Assembly: GCF_014841215.1 (NCBI RefSeq)
Contig: NZ_JACYTR010000013.1
Location: 48,792 to 112,791 of the forward strand
Direction: 5' to 3'
DNA length: 64,000 nt
DNA from: Pseudomarimonas arenosa
Lineage (GTDB): Bacteria > Pseudomonadota > Gammaproteobacteria > Xanthomonadales > Xanthomonadaceae
This document shows positions 54,069-63,192 of this stretch, one piece after another; within the stretch, counting starts at the first letter, position 1; each line of letters begins with the position of its first letter. A program made the translations under genes and the position numbers. The notes beneath the pieces were generated by a model that had not been told where the DNA came from, searched no databases, and saw only the letters and a program-made list of their open reading frames with translations.

Positions 54069-54096
54069 CGGCCGACCTTGTCGGCCGTTTGTTTTT
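54069..54096 (+). terminator. Second terminator after aceA
   Basis: CGGCCGA (54069-54075) and TCGGCCG (54081-54087) form a 7-bp stem with a 5-base loop, followed by TTTGTTTTT. It backs up the first terminator. Confidence 0.8.
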
Positions 54097-54249
54097 GCCA
54101 GGCGCCCGTTCGTCGACCGACCTCTCCGATTGATCGGCGCAATCTGCCGCTGGGCGCAAAACGCGGCGGCGCTCGCACATTTGCCCTCTGCCGGTTGCTA
54201 GTGTGCAGCAGCTTTCACCGCAGCATCACACGCAACGGAAAACGCGGCC

Positions 54250-56418
54250 TTGCCATCGACCTGCAATCGACGTGAGTTCGTTACCACGCTGTTCGGCATC
54301 GGCGGCCTCGCCCTCTTGCCCGGCTCGGTTCGCCACGCCCTCGGCAATCCAAACCCTCGGTTAAAAGGGGCAGCCGACTTGCCGCTGGTGCGACTACGCT
54401 GCGTCGAGAACGTGGTGCAGGCCGGTTTCTGCTTCGGTCAGGCCCTGGCGCCGGGCGTGCTGCCCGCTGGATGGCAACTGCATAGTGATCAGACCAGCCT
54501 GCAAACCGTGGTGCTGAACCGCTGGCCCGACGGCAGTGCGAAGTGGGTAGTACTGGCCGGTCAGGTCGATTTACTGGCGGAGCAAACGCTCGATCTGAAC
54601 CTGAGCCGCGTGCCGACAGTCAGCGCCAGCGGGCTCACCGAAGCTGACCTTGCTACCGCCCTGCCCACCGTGCTGCTGGGCTTCGCCGGCCACAGCGTGC
54701 AACTTAACTCATTGCTCGGTATTGCCAGTCAGGATCTTGGCGGCAGTTGGTCTGCTGGCCGAGTGCGCACGGTATTTGCTGGGCCCGAATGCAGCAGCTG
54801 GCAGTACTACGCGCCACTGGGTGACGACCCGCAGCTCAGCGCCTGGTTCGAAGTCAGACTGTGGCGCAATCAGGAAGTCGAACTACTGGCCTGGATCGAG
54901 AACGGTCGACTGCAAGCGCCCAATCCAGGTAGTCGCGCCGGGCTCGCCAGCCTGAGTATAGGTGGAACTCAACGCTATGCAGGGAGCTTGGACATCCCGC
55001 ATCATGCTCGCTGCTTGTTGGCGTCCGGCAGGATCAGTCATCGCAGCGCAACGACGGCCGCCGTGGAAGTGCTGCACGACACCGAGCATTGGCAAGGCAG
55101 TGGCCTGGTGCCCAGCTACTACGGCCAAACCCCGACCAACGCCGCACTGTTTGGCTCCTTGTACACCGAGTACGCACCATTGAACCAGGGCGGCTTCCCG
55201 GCCGCCATGGGCAGCACGGGCTACCACGCATCGATCGGCCTGTTGCCGGAATGGGAGGCTGCGTTTTTCACCAGCGGCGGAGATCAACGTGCGCTGCAAG
55301 CGGTGCTGGCCAATGCCGCCGCGGCGGGTCGTTACGCGATTCACTATCGCGATGAAACCAGCAACCAACCGCTGCGCTTTTCGTCCTATCCGCATTTGTG
55401 CCTGAGCTCCACGTTGTCGGGCGTCAGCAGCGCCGGCAGCAGCAGCACCAACCACACGACACCGGCCAACGCCGGCAGCGCCCCGCCGACCTGGGCGACC
55501 TCACACCATCCCTCGGTAGGCTATCTCGCCTACCTGTTAAGCGGTTGGCAGTATTTTCTGCAGGAGATTCAGTTCTCGGCCACGCTGGGCTTCTTGAAGC
55601 AGTCCGATCTCACCCGACAGTACAGCGCCGGCATTCTGCGCACCGACAGCGGATCCAACACCACCCGCGGTGCGGCCTGGTCTTTGCGCACACTCACCCA
55701 GGCCGCCTGCGCCACGCCTGACGACGATCCGATCCGCAGTGAGTTGTTGGCAAGCCTGGCTGCCAATGTCGATTACTACCACCAGCGCTACATCGAGACC
55801 CCCAGCTGCCCGCAGGGATTCTGTACGCCGTACAGCGACTACAGCAGCGGCGACGGCGTGTATCTCCACGCCGCCTGGATGGAGGATTTTCTCACCGCAG
55901 CGTTTGGCTATCTGCTGAGCCTGCGCTTGCTGACCGGCCCCAGCGCGGCACGACTGAACACTTTCTTTGCCTGGAAGGCGCAATCCATCGTCGGTCGATT
56001 CGGCGCCCAGGGCAGCCTCACGGAATACAACTATCGCGATGCCGCGCAATACACCATCGCCGTCGCTCCCAGTGATAGCGTCGACTGGGCCGGCGGCAGC
56101 GGTCCCTGGTACGCCGATTTCGGCGCGCTCTATGCCGATACCCTGGGCCATGCCAATGAGAGCGAGCCCGGTGACACCCTGCGCGGCGCTTACTATCCTG
56201 AATCGACCAGCTATTGGGGCAATCTGCAGCCTGCGCTCGCTTATGCAGTCACCCATCGGGTGCCAGGCGCAGAAACTGCCTATCAACGCATGACCGGCGC
56301 CAGCAACTGGGCGCAGATTCTGGCCGGTTGGAACCAGACTCCGGTCTGGGGCGTGCGCCCTTCATCAGCCCCATTCGAGGTGTTCAGCAACGGCTTTGAA
56401 GCGGAGGCTGCGCCATGA
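54250..56418 (+). CDS. Tat-exported PcRGLX-like protein (possible polysaccharide lyase)
   Basis: From a TTG at 54250 the protein has 722 residues. A twin-arginine signal (NRREFVTTLFGIGGLALLPG) opens it. The region about residues 45-110 (FCFGQALAPGVLPAGWQL ... LNRWPDGSAKWVVLAG) resembles the RIFT-type barrel of exo-rhamnogalacturonan-lyase-like (PcRGLX/YetA) proteins, and the helical second half could be their alpha/alpha toroid. It ends VFSNGFEAEAAP, close to the end of the next protein. It overlaps that gene (ATGA). The lyase idea rests on motif likeness; catalytic residues were not confirmed. The start could differ, since TTG has little support. Confidence 0.8.
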   Translation: MPSTCNRREFVTTLFGIGGLALLPGSVRHALGNPNPRLKGAADLPLVRLRCVENVVQAGFCFGQALAPGVLPAGWQLHSDQTSLQTVVLNRWPDGSAKWVVLAGQVDLLAEQTLDLNLSRVPTVSASGLTEADLATALPTVLLGFAGHSVQLNSLLGIASQDLGGSWSAGRVRTVFAGPECSSWQYYAPLGDDPQLSAWFEVRLWRNQEVELLAWIENGRLQAPNPGSRAGLASLSIGGTQRYAGSLDIPHHARCLLASGRISHRSATTAAVEVLHDTEHWQGSGLVPSYYGQTPTNAALFGSLYTEYAPLNQGGFPAAMGSTGYHASIGLLPEWEAAFFTSGGDQRALQAVLANAAAAGRYAIHYRDETSNQPLRFSSYPHLCLSSTLSGVSSAGSSSTNHTTPANAGSAPPTWATSHHPSVGYLAYLLSGWQYFLQEIQFSATLGFLKQSDLTRQYSAGILRTDSGSNTTRGAAWSLRTLTQAACATPDDDPIRSELLASLAANVDYYHQRYIETPSCPQGFCTPYSDYSSGDGVYLHAAWMEDFLTAAFGYLLSLRLLTGPSAARLNTFFAWKAQSIVGRFGAQGSLTEYNYRDAAQYTIAVAPSDSVDWAGGSGPWYADFGALYADTLGHANESEPGDTLRGAYYPESTSYWGNLQPALAYAVTHRVPGAETAYQRMTGASNWAQILAGWNQTPVWGVRPSSAPFEVFSNGFEAEAAP

Positions 56419-57704
56419 CAACGATACGGCGGCGTGAACTGCTGCTGGCGAGCGGCGGCTTGTCGCTTGGACTCTTAGCATCACACTTCGCTTCGGCAGC
56501 GGGCCTTGGCAATGGCTGGCCGCAATGGCGCCGGCAGCTACGAGCGATGCGCTGGGGCATTGTGCCCACCGGCAATACCTTGCCCGGCATCAATCCCGCC
56601 CGCGATCCGGCCCTCAATCCGCGTCTGGCGAGCAACCCGAATGACGATCGTGGCCCTTGGGGCGGCGTGCTCGGCATGGCCGGGATCATCGTGCCTTGGT
56701 GCGGCGCCTGCTACGACCGTGACGCTGACGCCCTGTGGCTACCGCTCGGCGGTGGCCATGCCGACTATGCCGGCAATGAAGCCTACACACTCTGTTTGGC
56801 TGATGAGCTGCCGACCTGGCGCATGCCACGCCCGCCGTCGGGATCGATTCCCCTCGGACTGATCGACCTGAATGACGGCCAGGAAGCCAGCGGCGATTAC
56901 GCCGATGGCCGCCCTCGGGCGATTCATAGCTACAACAAGCACTGCTATGTGCCCGGGCTCGGCCCCTTGTGCACCGTGCAAGGCTCGACTGCGTTCAGCG
57001 GTCAGGCCGGCACCGCCCGCACCTTGCTGCTCAACGAGATGGACGGCGAATGGAGCACGCTGACCAGCCATCCCGCGATGGGCGTCGGCTATGGCGCCGC
57101 CTGTTATGACAGCAGTCTGAACCGTGTGTGGTGGCTGGGTGCGGGCACCAGCAAGCTGAGCTGGCTCGATCTCGATCTGCAACAGTGGAACCTGCTGAGC
57201 AGTGGCTCGACCTCGCAGGAATGGAGCTACCACGCACTCACCCATGTGCCCGGCCATGAGATTCTGGTGCAGCTCAGCGATGATATCGCCAACGGCTTTG
57301 CGGTCTGGGATATCAGCAGCGGCCAGCGCCTGAACCCCGGCGTCGACAACACCCGGCCCGCCCATCTGGCCAGCGCTGGTGGCAAGGCTGGCGGCGTCTG
57401 GGTACCCAGCTTGAATGCGATCGCGCTCTGGCATAACACCACGCTCGGCAGCACCGGCGCCATCAGCCTGCTGCGCGCCCCCGATCAGCCACGCGATCAA
57501 CCCTGGAGCTGGGACAGCCTGGCACTGCTGGACAACGCCGTGTTGCCCAGCACTGCGCAAGCCGCCGGAACTTATGGCCGCTTCGGGTACGCACCGAACC
57601 TCGATGGCTTCTATCTGCTCAACAGTTTGGGCGGTCCGCTGCTGTTCTTTGCCCTGAGTGATGGCAATGGCGTGTTCGCCAGCGGTTTTGAACAGCCAGC
57701 CTGA
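56415..57704 (+). CDS. Tat-exported Kelch-like protein of unknown function
   Basis: The 429-residue protein begins at an ATG overlapping the previous stop. It has a Tat-type signal (RRRELLLASGGLSLGLLASH). The rest looks like a beta-propeller: repeated segments such as LWLPLGGGHADYAGNEAYTL, GVGYGAACYDSSLNRVWWLGAG, EWSYHALTHVPGHEILVQLSDD, KAGGVWVPSLNAIALW, recalling Kelch repeats. It ends GVFASGFEQPA. Coupled synthesis, the same export route and a shared tail suggest it works with the preceding lyase-like protein, perhaps in recognising or breaking a carbohydrate. The function is unknown. Confidence 0.82.
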   Translation: MTTIRRRELLLASGGLSLGLLASHFASAAGLGNGWPQWRRQLRAMRWGIVPTGNTLPGINPARDPALNPRLASNPNDDRGPWGGVLGMAGIIVPWCGACYDRDADALWLPLGGGHADYAGNEAYTLCLADELPTWRMPRPPSGSIPLGLIDLNDGQEASGDYADGRPRAIHSYNKHCYVPGLGPLCTVQGSTAFSGQAGTARTLLLNEMDGEWSTLTSHPAMGVGYGAACYDSSLNRVWWLGAGTSKLSWLDLDLQQWNLLSSGSTSQEWSYHALTHVPGHEILVQLSDDIANGFAVWDISSGQRLNPGVDNTRPAHLASAGGKAGGVWVPSLNAIALWHNTTLGSTGAISLLRAPDQPRDQPWSWDSLALLDNAVLPSTAQAAGTYGRFGYAPNLDGFYLLNSLGGPLLFFALSDGNGVFASGFEQPA

Positions 57705-57876
57705 GCCGCCGGCGTCGGGAACCTGCTGCCCAGCTGGGCTCACTCCAGTGTGGCGGATCGGGCAGCAATTCGCGTTCCTGCGATTGACACCCCGGCTCCC
57801 GCAGGCCTATTGATGGCCGAGCATCGCCAGCGACCCATCTGCCCAGACTTGGAGGAGCATTCCAAGGCGACGACCC

Positions 57877-60216
57877 ATGAGCAAGCCCGACGCCCCGACA
57901 CCGACACCACGTTCGCAGCGCACTCCGGAGGACCTGTTCCGCACCGGTGGCGCCGCCAGCTGGGTCGAGCAGGCTGACGAGGCGTTCTGGCAGCAGCAGA
58001 TCGGCGAGCGCCTCGGCCCCTACGAGTTGGTCGAACTCATCGGCGAGGGCGGCATGTCAGTGGTGTTTCGCGGCCGCCGTGCCGACGGCGCGTTCGAGCG
58101 CGAGGTGGCGATCAAGTTCATTCGCCAAAGTCGTGATGCCGAGCGCCTGCTGGACGAGGCCAAGGCCGTGGCCGCACTGAAGCACCCCGGCATCGTCGAC
58201 TTGATCGATGCCGGTCGCTGGAACAATGACATTCCGTATCTGGTGCTGGAGCTGGTCGACGGCGTGACGCTGGATCGCTACGTTAAGGAACAGCGGCCGG
58301 GCTTCGGGCAACGGCTCGACCTGTGGCTGGCGATCGGCGATGCGGTGGCCTTTGCCCACTCGCACTTCCTGGCGCATCGCGATATCAAGCCCGCCAATAT
58401 TCTGATCGAGACCAGCGGTCGACCGCGTCTGGTCGACTTTGGCATCGCCAGCGGTATGCAGCTGGCCGATGCAGGCAGCGACCCGCGTGCGGGAACGCCG
58501 TATTACATGGCCCCGGAGCAGTGGTCAGATAGCGCTTCCAGCGATCACGGCGCCGCCGATCAATATGCGCTCGGCCTGTTGCTGGCCGAGTTGCTGCTCG
58601 ATCGACGGATTCGTCACTACCGGGCCGACGGCACGACCTTGGACAGCGCTTCCAGCCTGGCGCTCACCTGGTCCAGCCTCGATGGCCAGCAGCGGACCGC
58701 GCTTAGCCAGTCGCTTGGTCTAAGCCGCGGTCGGCTTGGTCGCCGACTGGCCGGCGATCTGAGCGCAGTCATCGCCAAGGCAACCGAAGATGACCCGGGG
58801 CAGCGCTATCGTTCGGTGGCCGAGCTGTCGGCTGAGGTGCGCCGCTGGCGTGATGGCTACTGCGTTGAGGCGCGGCCGGCTGGGCCGGCAAAGCGGCTGC
58901 GAAAGCTGGTCTGGCGCCGACGACGGCTGGTCGGTGTAACGGCGATCCTGGCGCTGCTGCTAGCTGTACAGACCACCGCCACTATTCTGCGCCTCAATGA
59001 GGAGCGCGATCGCGCCTTGCAGGCCGAAGCGAACGCGCGCGCCAGCAGTCGCTTTCTGGTCGATCTGCTGGCCTCAGTCGATCCGATGCAAGGCAAGATG
59101 GAACAGTTCACGCCCAAACAGTTGTTCCTCCGCGCCATGGAGCGTGCTGAGGATCTACCTGAAGCCAGCAGTGCGCGTGGAGAGATTCTGCTCGCATTGG
59201 GCGAGCTCGGCATTGGCTTGTCCGAACTTGAGCGGGCAGACAGTCTGTTGCAACGAGCCAGGGCCGCGTTTGAAGAATCGCAGGCACTCGATGGCGCCAT
59301 CGAAGCACGCCTTTCTCGAGAGTACGCGCGACTCAACTACTATCGTGGCAAGAACGAGGAAGCCTTCGACCACGCCAAGAGAGCCTGGACACAAATGCGC
59401 GGGCTACGCGGCGAGCAGGATCGAGAAACCTTTGAGATTGCGCTCGACATGGCCACCCTGAATCCCGATCGTCTGGCCGGCGCTCATGCATTGACTGCAG
59501 CACTGGAAAGTCCGTTCCTGGATCCAGGCCTTAGCCAGGAAGCGCGCAATTGGCGCCTGACCGTGCTGATCAATCTGTCATTCGCACACGACGCCGCCGG
59601 CCAGCACGATCAGGCATTGCTAGCCGCCGACCAGGCCCTGCAGTTGGCCGATGAAAGCACGCAGTTCCACCTGATGCCAGCGATTCTGAGCTCACGAGCT
59701 TACATTCAGTTCCACCGCGGCGAGCTGGCCGATGCGCGGCGCAATGAACAGCAAGCGCTTGACCTCAAGCGCGAGCTGTTTTCGCCGGCTCACCTCGGCA
59801 TCTTCAGCTCACTCGATACCCTGGCGCGCATCGAGGCCGCTGCACAGGACATGCCGGCGTTGTTGGCGCTGGCGCAGCAAGCACTGGCCGAGCTCGATCG
59901 AGGGAAGATTGACCAATGGATCTACACCGGCAAGCAGCGGGTCTGGGGCGGTCGTGCAGCGCTGGCCGAATTGCGCTTGGGCCATCCCGAGCTGGCGGTC
60001 GCACGCCTGCAGCAGATCGAATCGAGCTTTGGCCATAACGAGCCCGATGCCTTCGATGCCGTCTGCGCCCATGTGTATCAACAGGCCGGGCGCAGCGATC
60101 TGGCCCAGCCCTGTCTACAGCGTTGGCGTGCAACACCACAGCGCGCCGAGTGGGTGCGGGAAGAAGTAGTCGACTTTGCCCTGGAACTGTCGACCGACAC
60201 CGATGCTTCGGATTGA
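57877..60216 (+). CDS. Second membrane Ser/Thr protein kinase with TPR-like C-terminus
   Basis: The 779-residue protein (ATG 57877, GGAGGAG upstream) has a kinase domain at about residues 49-325: LIGEGGMSVVF, K80 (VAIK), HRDIKPAN with D169, DFG at D187. A membrane helix lies at 351-371 and a helical repeat domain of about 400 residues completes it. The layout is the same as the kinase at 8.5-10.9 kb. It meets an ECF sigma gene tail to tail with no base between the stops, so the two are separately transcribed but adjacent. The sigma factor is the probable target. Confidence 0.9.
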   Translation: MSKPDAPTPTPRSQRTPEDLFRTGGAASWVEQADEAFWQQQIGERLGPYELVELIGEGGMSVVFRGRRADGAFEREVAIKFIRQSRDAERLLDEAKAVAALKHPGIVDLIDAGRWNNDIPYLVLELVDGVTLDRYVKEQRPGFGQRLDLWLAIGDAVAFAHSHFLAHRDIKPANILIETSGRPRLVDFGIASGMQLADAGSDPRAGTPYYMAPEQWSDSASSDHGAADQYALGLLLAELLLDRRIRHYRADGTTLDSASSLALTWSSLDGQQRTALSQSLGLSRGRLGRRLAGDLSAVIAKATEDDPGQRYRSVAELSAEVRRWRDGYCVEARPAGPAKRLRKLVWRRRRLVGVTAILALLLAVQTTATILRLNEERDRALQAEANARASSRFLVDLLASVDPMQGKMEQFTPKQLFLRAMERAEDLPEASSARGEILLALGELGIGLSELERADSLLQRARAAFEESQALDGAIEARLSREYARLNYYRGKNEEAFDHAKRAWTQMRGLRGEQDRETFEIALDMATLNPDRLAGAHALTAALESPFLDPGLSQEARNWRLTVLINLSFAHDAAGQHDQALLAADQALQLADESTQFHLMPAILSSRAYIQFHRGELADARRNEQQALDLKRELFSPAHLGIFSSLDTLARIEAAAQDMPALLALAQQALAELDRGKIDQWIYTGKQRVWGGRAALAELRLGHPELAVARLQQIESSFGHNEPDAFDAVCAHVYQQAGRSDLAQPCLQRWRATPQRAEWVREEVVDFALELSTDTDASD

Positions 60217-60768
60217 CTACTGCGGATCGACGAATCCGGCCAGAAAGCGTCGCGATTCGGTCCAATGGCGCTCGACGCTCCTAACACTCAGGTCCAGCGC
60301 ATCGGCGGTTTCCTTGGTGCCATAGCCGGCGAAGAACTTGCATTCGAACACCTTCAATGCCTCGGCATCCCGCTGCGCCAACGCCAGGATGCCCTGCTCG
60401 AACGAGGTGACCCGCTCCGGCGTCCAGTCGATACTCGCCACCATCCCTTCCAGGGTGACGTCGGCCTGCTGACCCTTGCGTTTGGCAGTGGCGAAGTAGC
60501 GCAGCTGGTCGAGCACGATCTGCCGCATCGCCGTTGCCGCTACAGCAAAGAAATGATTGCGATCCTGGTAAGCTGCACCGCCGCTGCCGAACATCTTCAG
60601 ATAGGCCTCATGCACCAGGGTAGTGGCACCGACCTGCTGCCCGGCGGCACGCTGACCGGCAATTCGGCGCAACTGCGGGTAGACGATCTGAAACACCTGA
60701 TCGCGCGCCGCGTTGTCGCCATCCGACCAACGGCGCAACAACACGGTGATATCGGCAGCGTCGGTCAC
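60217..60768 (-). CDS. Second kinase-linked ECF sigma factor
   Basis: The 183-residue sigma factor resembles the one at 10.9 kb: region 2.2 reads A48-T49-T50-L51-V52-H53-E54, again lacking the usual acidic AED, followed by AYLKMF and a region 2.3-2.4 with FFAVAATAMRQIVLDQLR. Region 4 includes YGTKETADALDLSVRSVERHW. There is no anti-sigma gene; the neighbour is a membrane Ser/Thr kinase, convergent. This suggests control by phosphorylation of T49 or T50, not yet shown. Confidence 0.9.
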   Translation of the reverse strand: MTDAADITVLLRRWSDGDNAARDQVFQIVYPQLRRIAGQRAAGQQVGATTLVHEAYLKMFGSGGAAYQDRNHFFAVAATAMRQIVLDQLRYFATAKRKGQQADVTLEGMVASIDWTPERVTSFEQGILALAQRDAEALKVFECKFFAGYGTKETADALDLSVRSVERHWTESRRFLAGFVDPQ

Positions 60769-60848
60769 AGCTCGGCTCCGGAAGTCCCGTCGCCATGGTA
60801 GCCGGGCCCTTGCCGACCGGCTAGCGACTTGCTGATAACCGGGACAAC

Positions 60849-61331
60849 TCAGGGCGGCATAGGCTGGTTCAGCTGAATCGGATTGCCCAATGGGTCGGTC
60901 AGAATGGCGATCCGCACACCCAGATTCGGCTCTTCGAAGGCGGACACGTTCAAGGTCGCGCCCAAGGCGACCAGTCGATCACTGCTCTGTTGCAAGTCCT
61001 CGACCCAGACCACCAGTTTGCTCGGTCCATGCACCAGATCGCGCTCAAACGCGCCCCGCGGGTTCGGCGCTGCCTTGTCTGACTGCAATATCTCCAGGCT
61101 GAGCGTCGCCGAGCACAGCAGACGCATCTTCAGCCCGTGCTCTGGAAAATCGCGACTGAGGGCCCGCTGCATATTCAGGCCGGCCTGGTAGAACCGCTCG
61201 GCCTGTTCAATGTCGGCCACCGATAGCGCGGCTCCCACCCTCGCCGTGGCACAGGCTTGAGCAGCCGACGAAGCGGAGGCCTGCAGACTGGCCAGCGAGA
61301 GCAAACTCACGGTCGCGATCACCTTGAACAT
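60849..61331 (-). CDS. Exported VOC-fold (glyoxalase-like) protein
   Basis: The 160-residue protein has a signal peptide (VIATVSLLSLASLQASA) followed by a single vicinal-oxygen-chelate domain of about 125 residues (VADIEQAERFYQAGLNM ... LVVWVEDLQQSSDRLVALGA ... GVRIAILTDPLGNPIQL). VOC proteins include glyoxalases, dioxygenases and antibiotic-binding proteins. Export is unusual for them. The substrate is unknown. It lies next to, and in the same direction as, the CPBP gene upstream. Confidence 0.82.
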   Translation of the reverse strand: MFKVIATVSLLSLASLQASASSAAQACATARVGAALSVADIEQAERFYQAGLNMQRALSRDFPEHGLKMRLLCSATLSLEILQSDKAAPNPRGAFERDLVHGPSKLVVWVEDLQQSSDRLVALGATLNVSAFEEPNLGVRIAILTDPLGNPIQLNQPMPP

Positions 61332-61352
61332 GTCATTTCACCTTGTTCGAAG

Positions 61353-62018
61353 TCAGGCCAGGCCAAGGTAGAGCAGGGTGATGCCGATCGCATTCACCGT
61401 CATGTGCGCTGCGATATTGCTGACGATCGAGCGTCGCCACAGCCAGAACAGAGCCAGCAGCAGGCCAGTCACACCGGTGCTGATCACCCCGCTGACTCCC
61501 TGATAAGCATGCGCCAGCGCGAAGGCGAGTGAACTGCAGATCAACACCGGCAACAGCGCCCGCCGCCCGAACAGGCGCAGCCCAAAGCCGATCAGGAAGC
61601 CGCGAAACAGTAGCTCTTCCATCACGCCGCCGATCAGCAGACCGGCGGCCAGCAATTGCAGGTAGGCCGGCAGATTGCCCTGAATGCTGCCGAGGGCGCG
61701 AAGATCCACCGGCGGACCGCCGATCCACTCAGCCAGCGGTTCGATCGCCAGATCGCTCAAGGCCACCAGCAGCAAGCCGGCTGCCACGCCTTCCAGACAT
61801 TGCCTGCCGCGCGATTGCGTCGAGCCGCTCAAGGCGCGGCGCACCGCGGCGGAGAGCGTTATCAGGCACAGCAGGATCAGGCTGGCAAGGATCACGCCGG
61901 CGCCCGGTATGGCCAGCACGATGGCCAGGATAGCCAGCCACCACAGCGAGTAACGTCGGCGCGTGACCTGATAGCTGACGGCCGCCTCCGTCGACGGAGT
62001 GGCCAGTGAAGTCTGCAT
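61353..62018 (-). CDS. CPBP-family intramembrane protease
   Basis: The 221-residue protein (ATG 62018) has about six hydrophobic segments and the CPBP/Abi motifs: GGVMEELLFRGFLIG (EExxxR), SSLAFALAHAYQG (FxxxH), and SNIAAHMTVNAI. Such proteins include CAAX-prenyl protease and bacteriocin-processing relatives. An open frame to 62273 is not coding-like. The VOC gene follows 21 bases later, so they may form an operon. Confidence 0.85.
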   Translation of the reverse strand: MQTSLATPSTEAAVSYQVTRRRYSLWWLAILAIVLAIPGAGVILASLILLCLITLSAAVRRALSGSTQSRGRQCLEGVAAGLLLVALSDLAIEPLAEWIGGPPVDLRALGSIQGNLPAYLQLLAAGLLIGGVMEELLFRGFLIGFGLRLFGRRALLPVLICSSLAFALAHAYQGVSGVISTGVTGLLLALFWLWRRSIVSNIAAHMTVNAIGITLLYLGLA

Positions 62019-62187
62019 AGGGAACGGCTGCTCTAGGGTGTTGCGAATAAGAACGCCAAAACGGCGAGGTTCCGCCAAGGCGTTGCCGGTCTCGCGCAGG
62101 TCCCAGGGTTGGCGGATCTGCGCCGCCTCGGCGTTTACCGGAGCAAGCCTTGCCCGACGCGAGGCAGCTTGCCTGGAGACCCTTTCG

Positions 62188-63192
62188 ATGAACACCCGCT
62201 TCAACCTTGCCTTGCTCAGCCTCGCGCTGTGTCTGCCCCTGGTGGCCAACGCGTCTACCTCCTGGATCAGCAATCCACTCGAAACTCAGCGCGTCGATCT
62301 GCCGGAAGGCAGTGTCGAGATCCTGGTACCGCAAGGGATGCAGCTTGATGATCGCAACGCCCGCAGCAATATGGCCGACTGGAAGCCGGAAGTCGGCCCT
62401 AGTTACAAGGGGCCGTCGATTTCGATCTTTCTCGATCCCTATCCGCCGAAATCCGTGCAGGAGGCCAGCGCCGATGCCATCGGCTCGCGCAGCAATACCA
62501 CGGTGACGCGCGCCGAGGCAGTCGATGGTGGCTATCTGATTGTCTACTCAGTGGGCGACAGCTCGGCGCACGCCGCCAGCTGGCGCTCGATCGGCAAGCG
62601 TTCGCTGAAGTGCCGCACTCGCCTGTCGCGAGAACGCGGCCAGCCTTCGATGGCCGAAGCCCTGGCCTGGGCCGAGAAAATCTGCAGCAGTGCCAGCGCC
62701 AGCGCGACAAGCCCAAGGGCGGTCGCGGCAGGCGCCGCCGCCGGCGCGCAGATCAGCGACGCAACGGTGGGACTGAGCATCACCCTGCCGGCCGGCTGGG
62801 TCAGTCAACGCGATCCGCAGGGCGGCCCGATTCAATTCGGCAGCACGGCGACCGCGATGAGCAAGGGTCCGGGCGATGACGCCGTCGGCGGCATGCTGTT
62901 TACCGGCAGCGTGGCGCAGATGGGCAAGGATCCGGTCGCCCTGCTGGATCGGTTTGTGGAGAAGACCACCCAGGGCGCCCAGGATCGCGGCAAAGCCTCG
63001 AGCCTGCGCATCAAGGGTCGCCCCGCGGCGCGGCTGAACTATTCCGGCACCATGTCTGGTGTCAAGGCGATGTACTCCTTCTATGCCATCGTCGGCGAGC
63101 GTAACGTGGTGTTAATCATGGGCGTCGATGGCAGCCGCGGCAAACACCTGGCTGCCCTGGCCGAGATGGCGATGAGTGCCTCGATCAATTGA
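62188..63192 (+). CDS. Exported protein of unknown function
   Basis: The 334-residue protein starts at ATG 62188 and has a signal peptide (FNLALLSLALCLPLVANA). Two globular parts are joined by an Ala/Ser-rich linker (about residues 165-190). Both parts begin with a segment of the type V-D-L/I-T-L ... P-x-G (VDLPEGSVEILVPQGM and GLSITLPAGWVSQRD), so it may be an internal duplication of a PsbP/DUF1795-like fold. No function is recognised. Confidence 0.75.
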   Translation: MNTRFNLALLSLALCLPLVANASTSWISNPLETQRVDLPEGSVEILVPQGMQLDDRNARSNMADWKPEVGPSYKGPSISIFLDPYPPKSVQEASADAIGSRSNTTVTRAEAVDGGYLIVYSVGDSSAHAASWRSIGKRSLKCRTRLSRERGQPSMAEALAWAEKICSSASASATSPRAVAAGAAAGAQISDATVGLSITLPAGWVSQRDPQGGPIQFGSTATAMSKGPGDDAVGGMLFTGSVAQMGKDPVALLDRFVEKTTQGAQDRGKASSLRIKGRPAARLNYSGTMSGVKAMYSFYAIVGERNVVLIMGVDGSRGKHLAALAEMAMSASIN

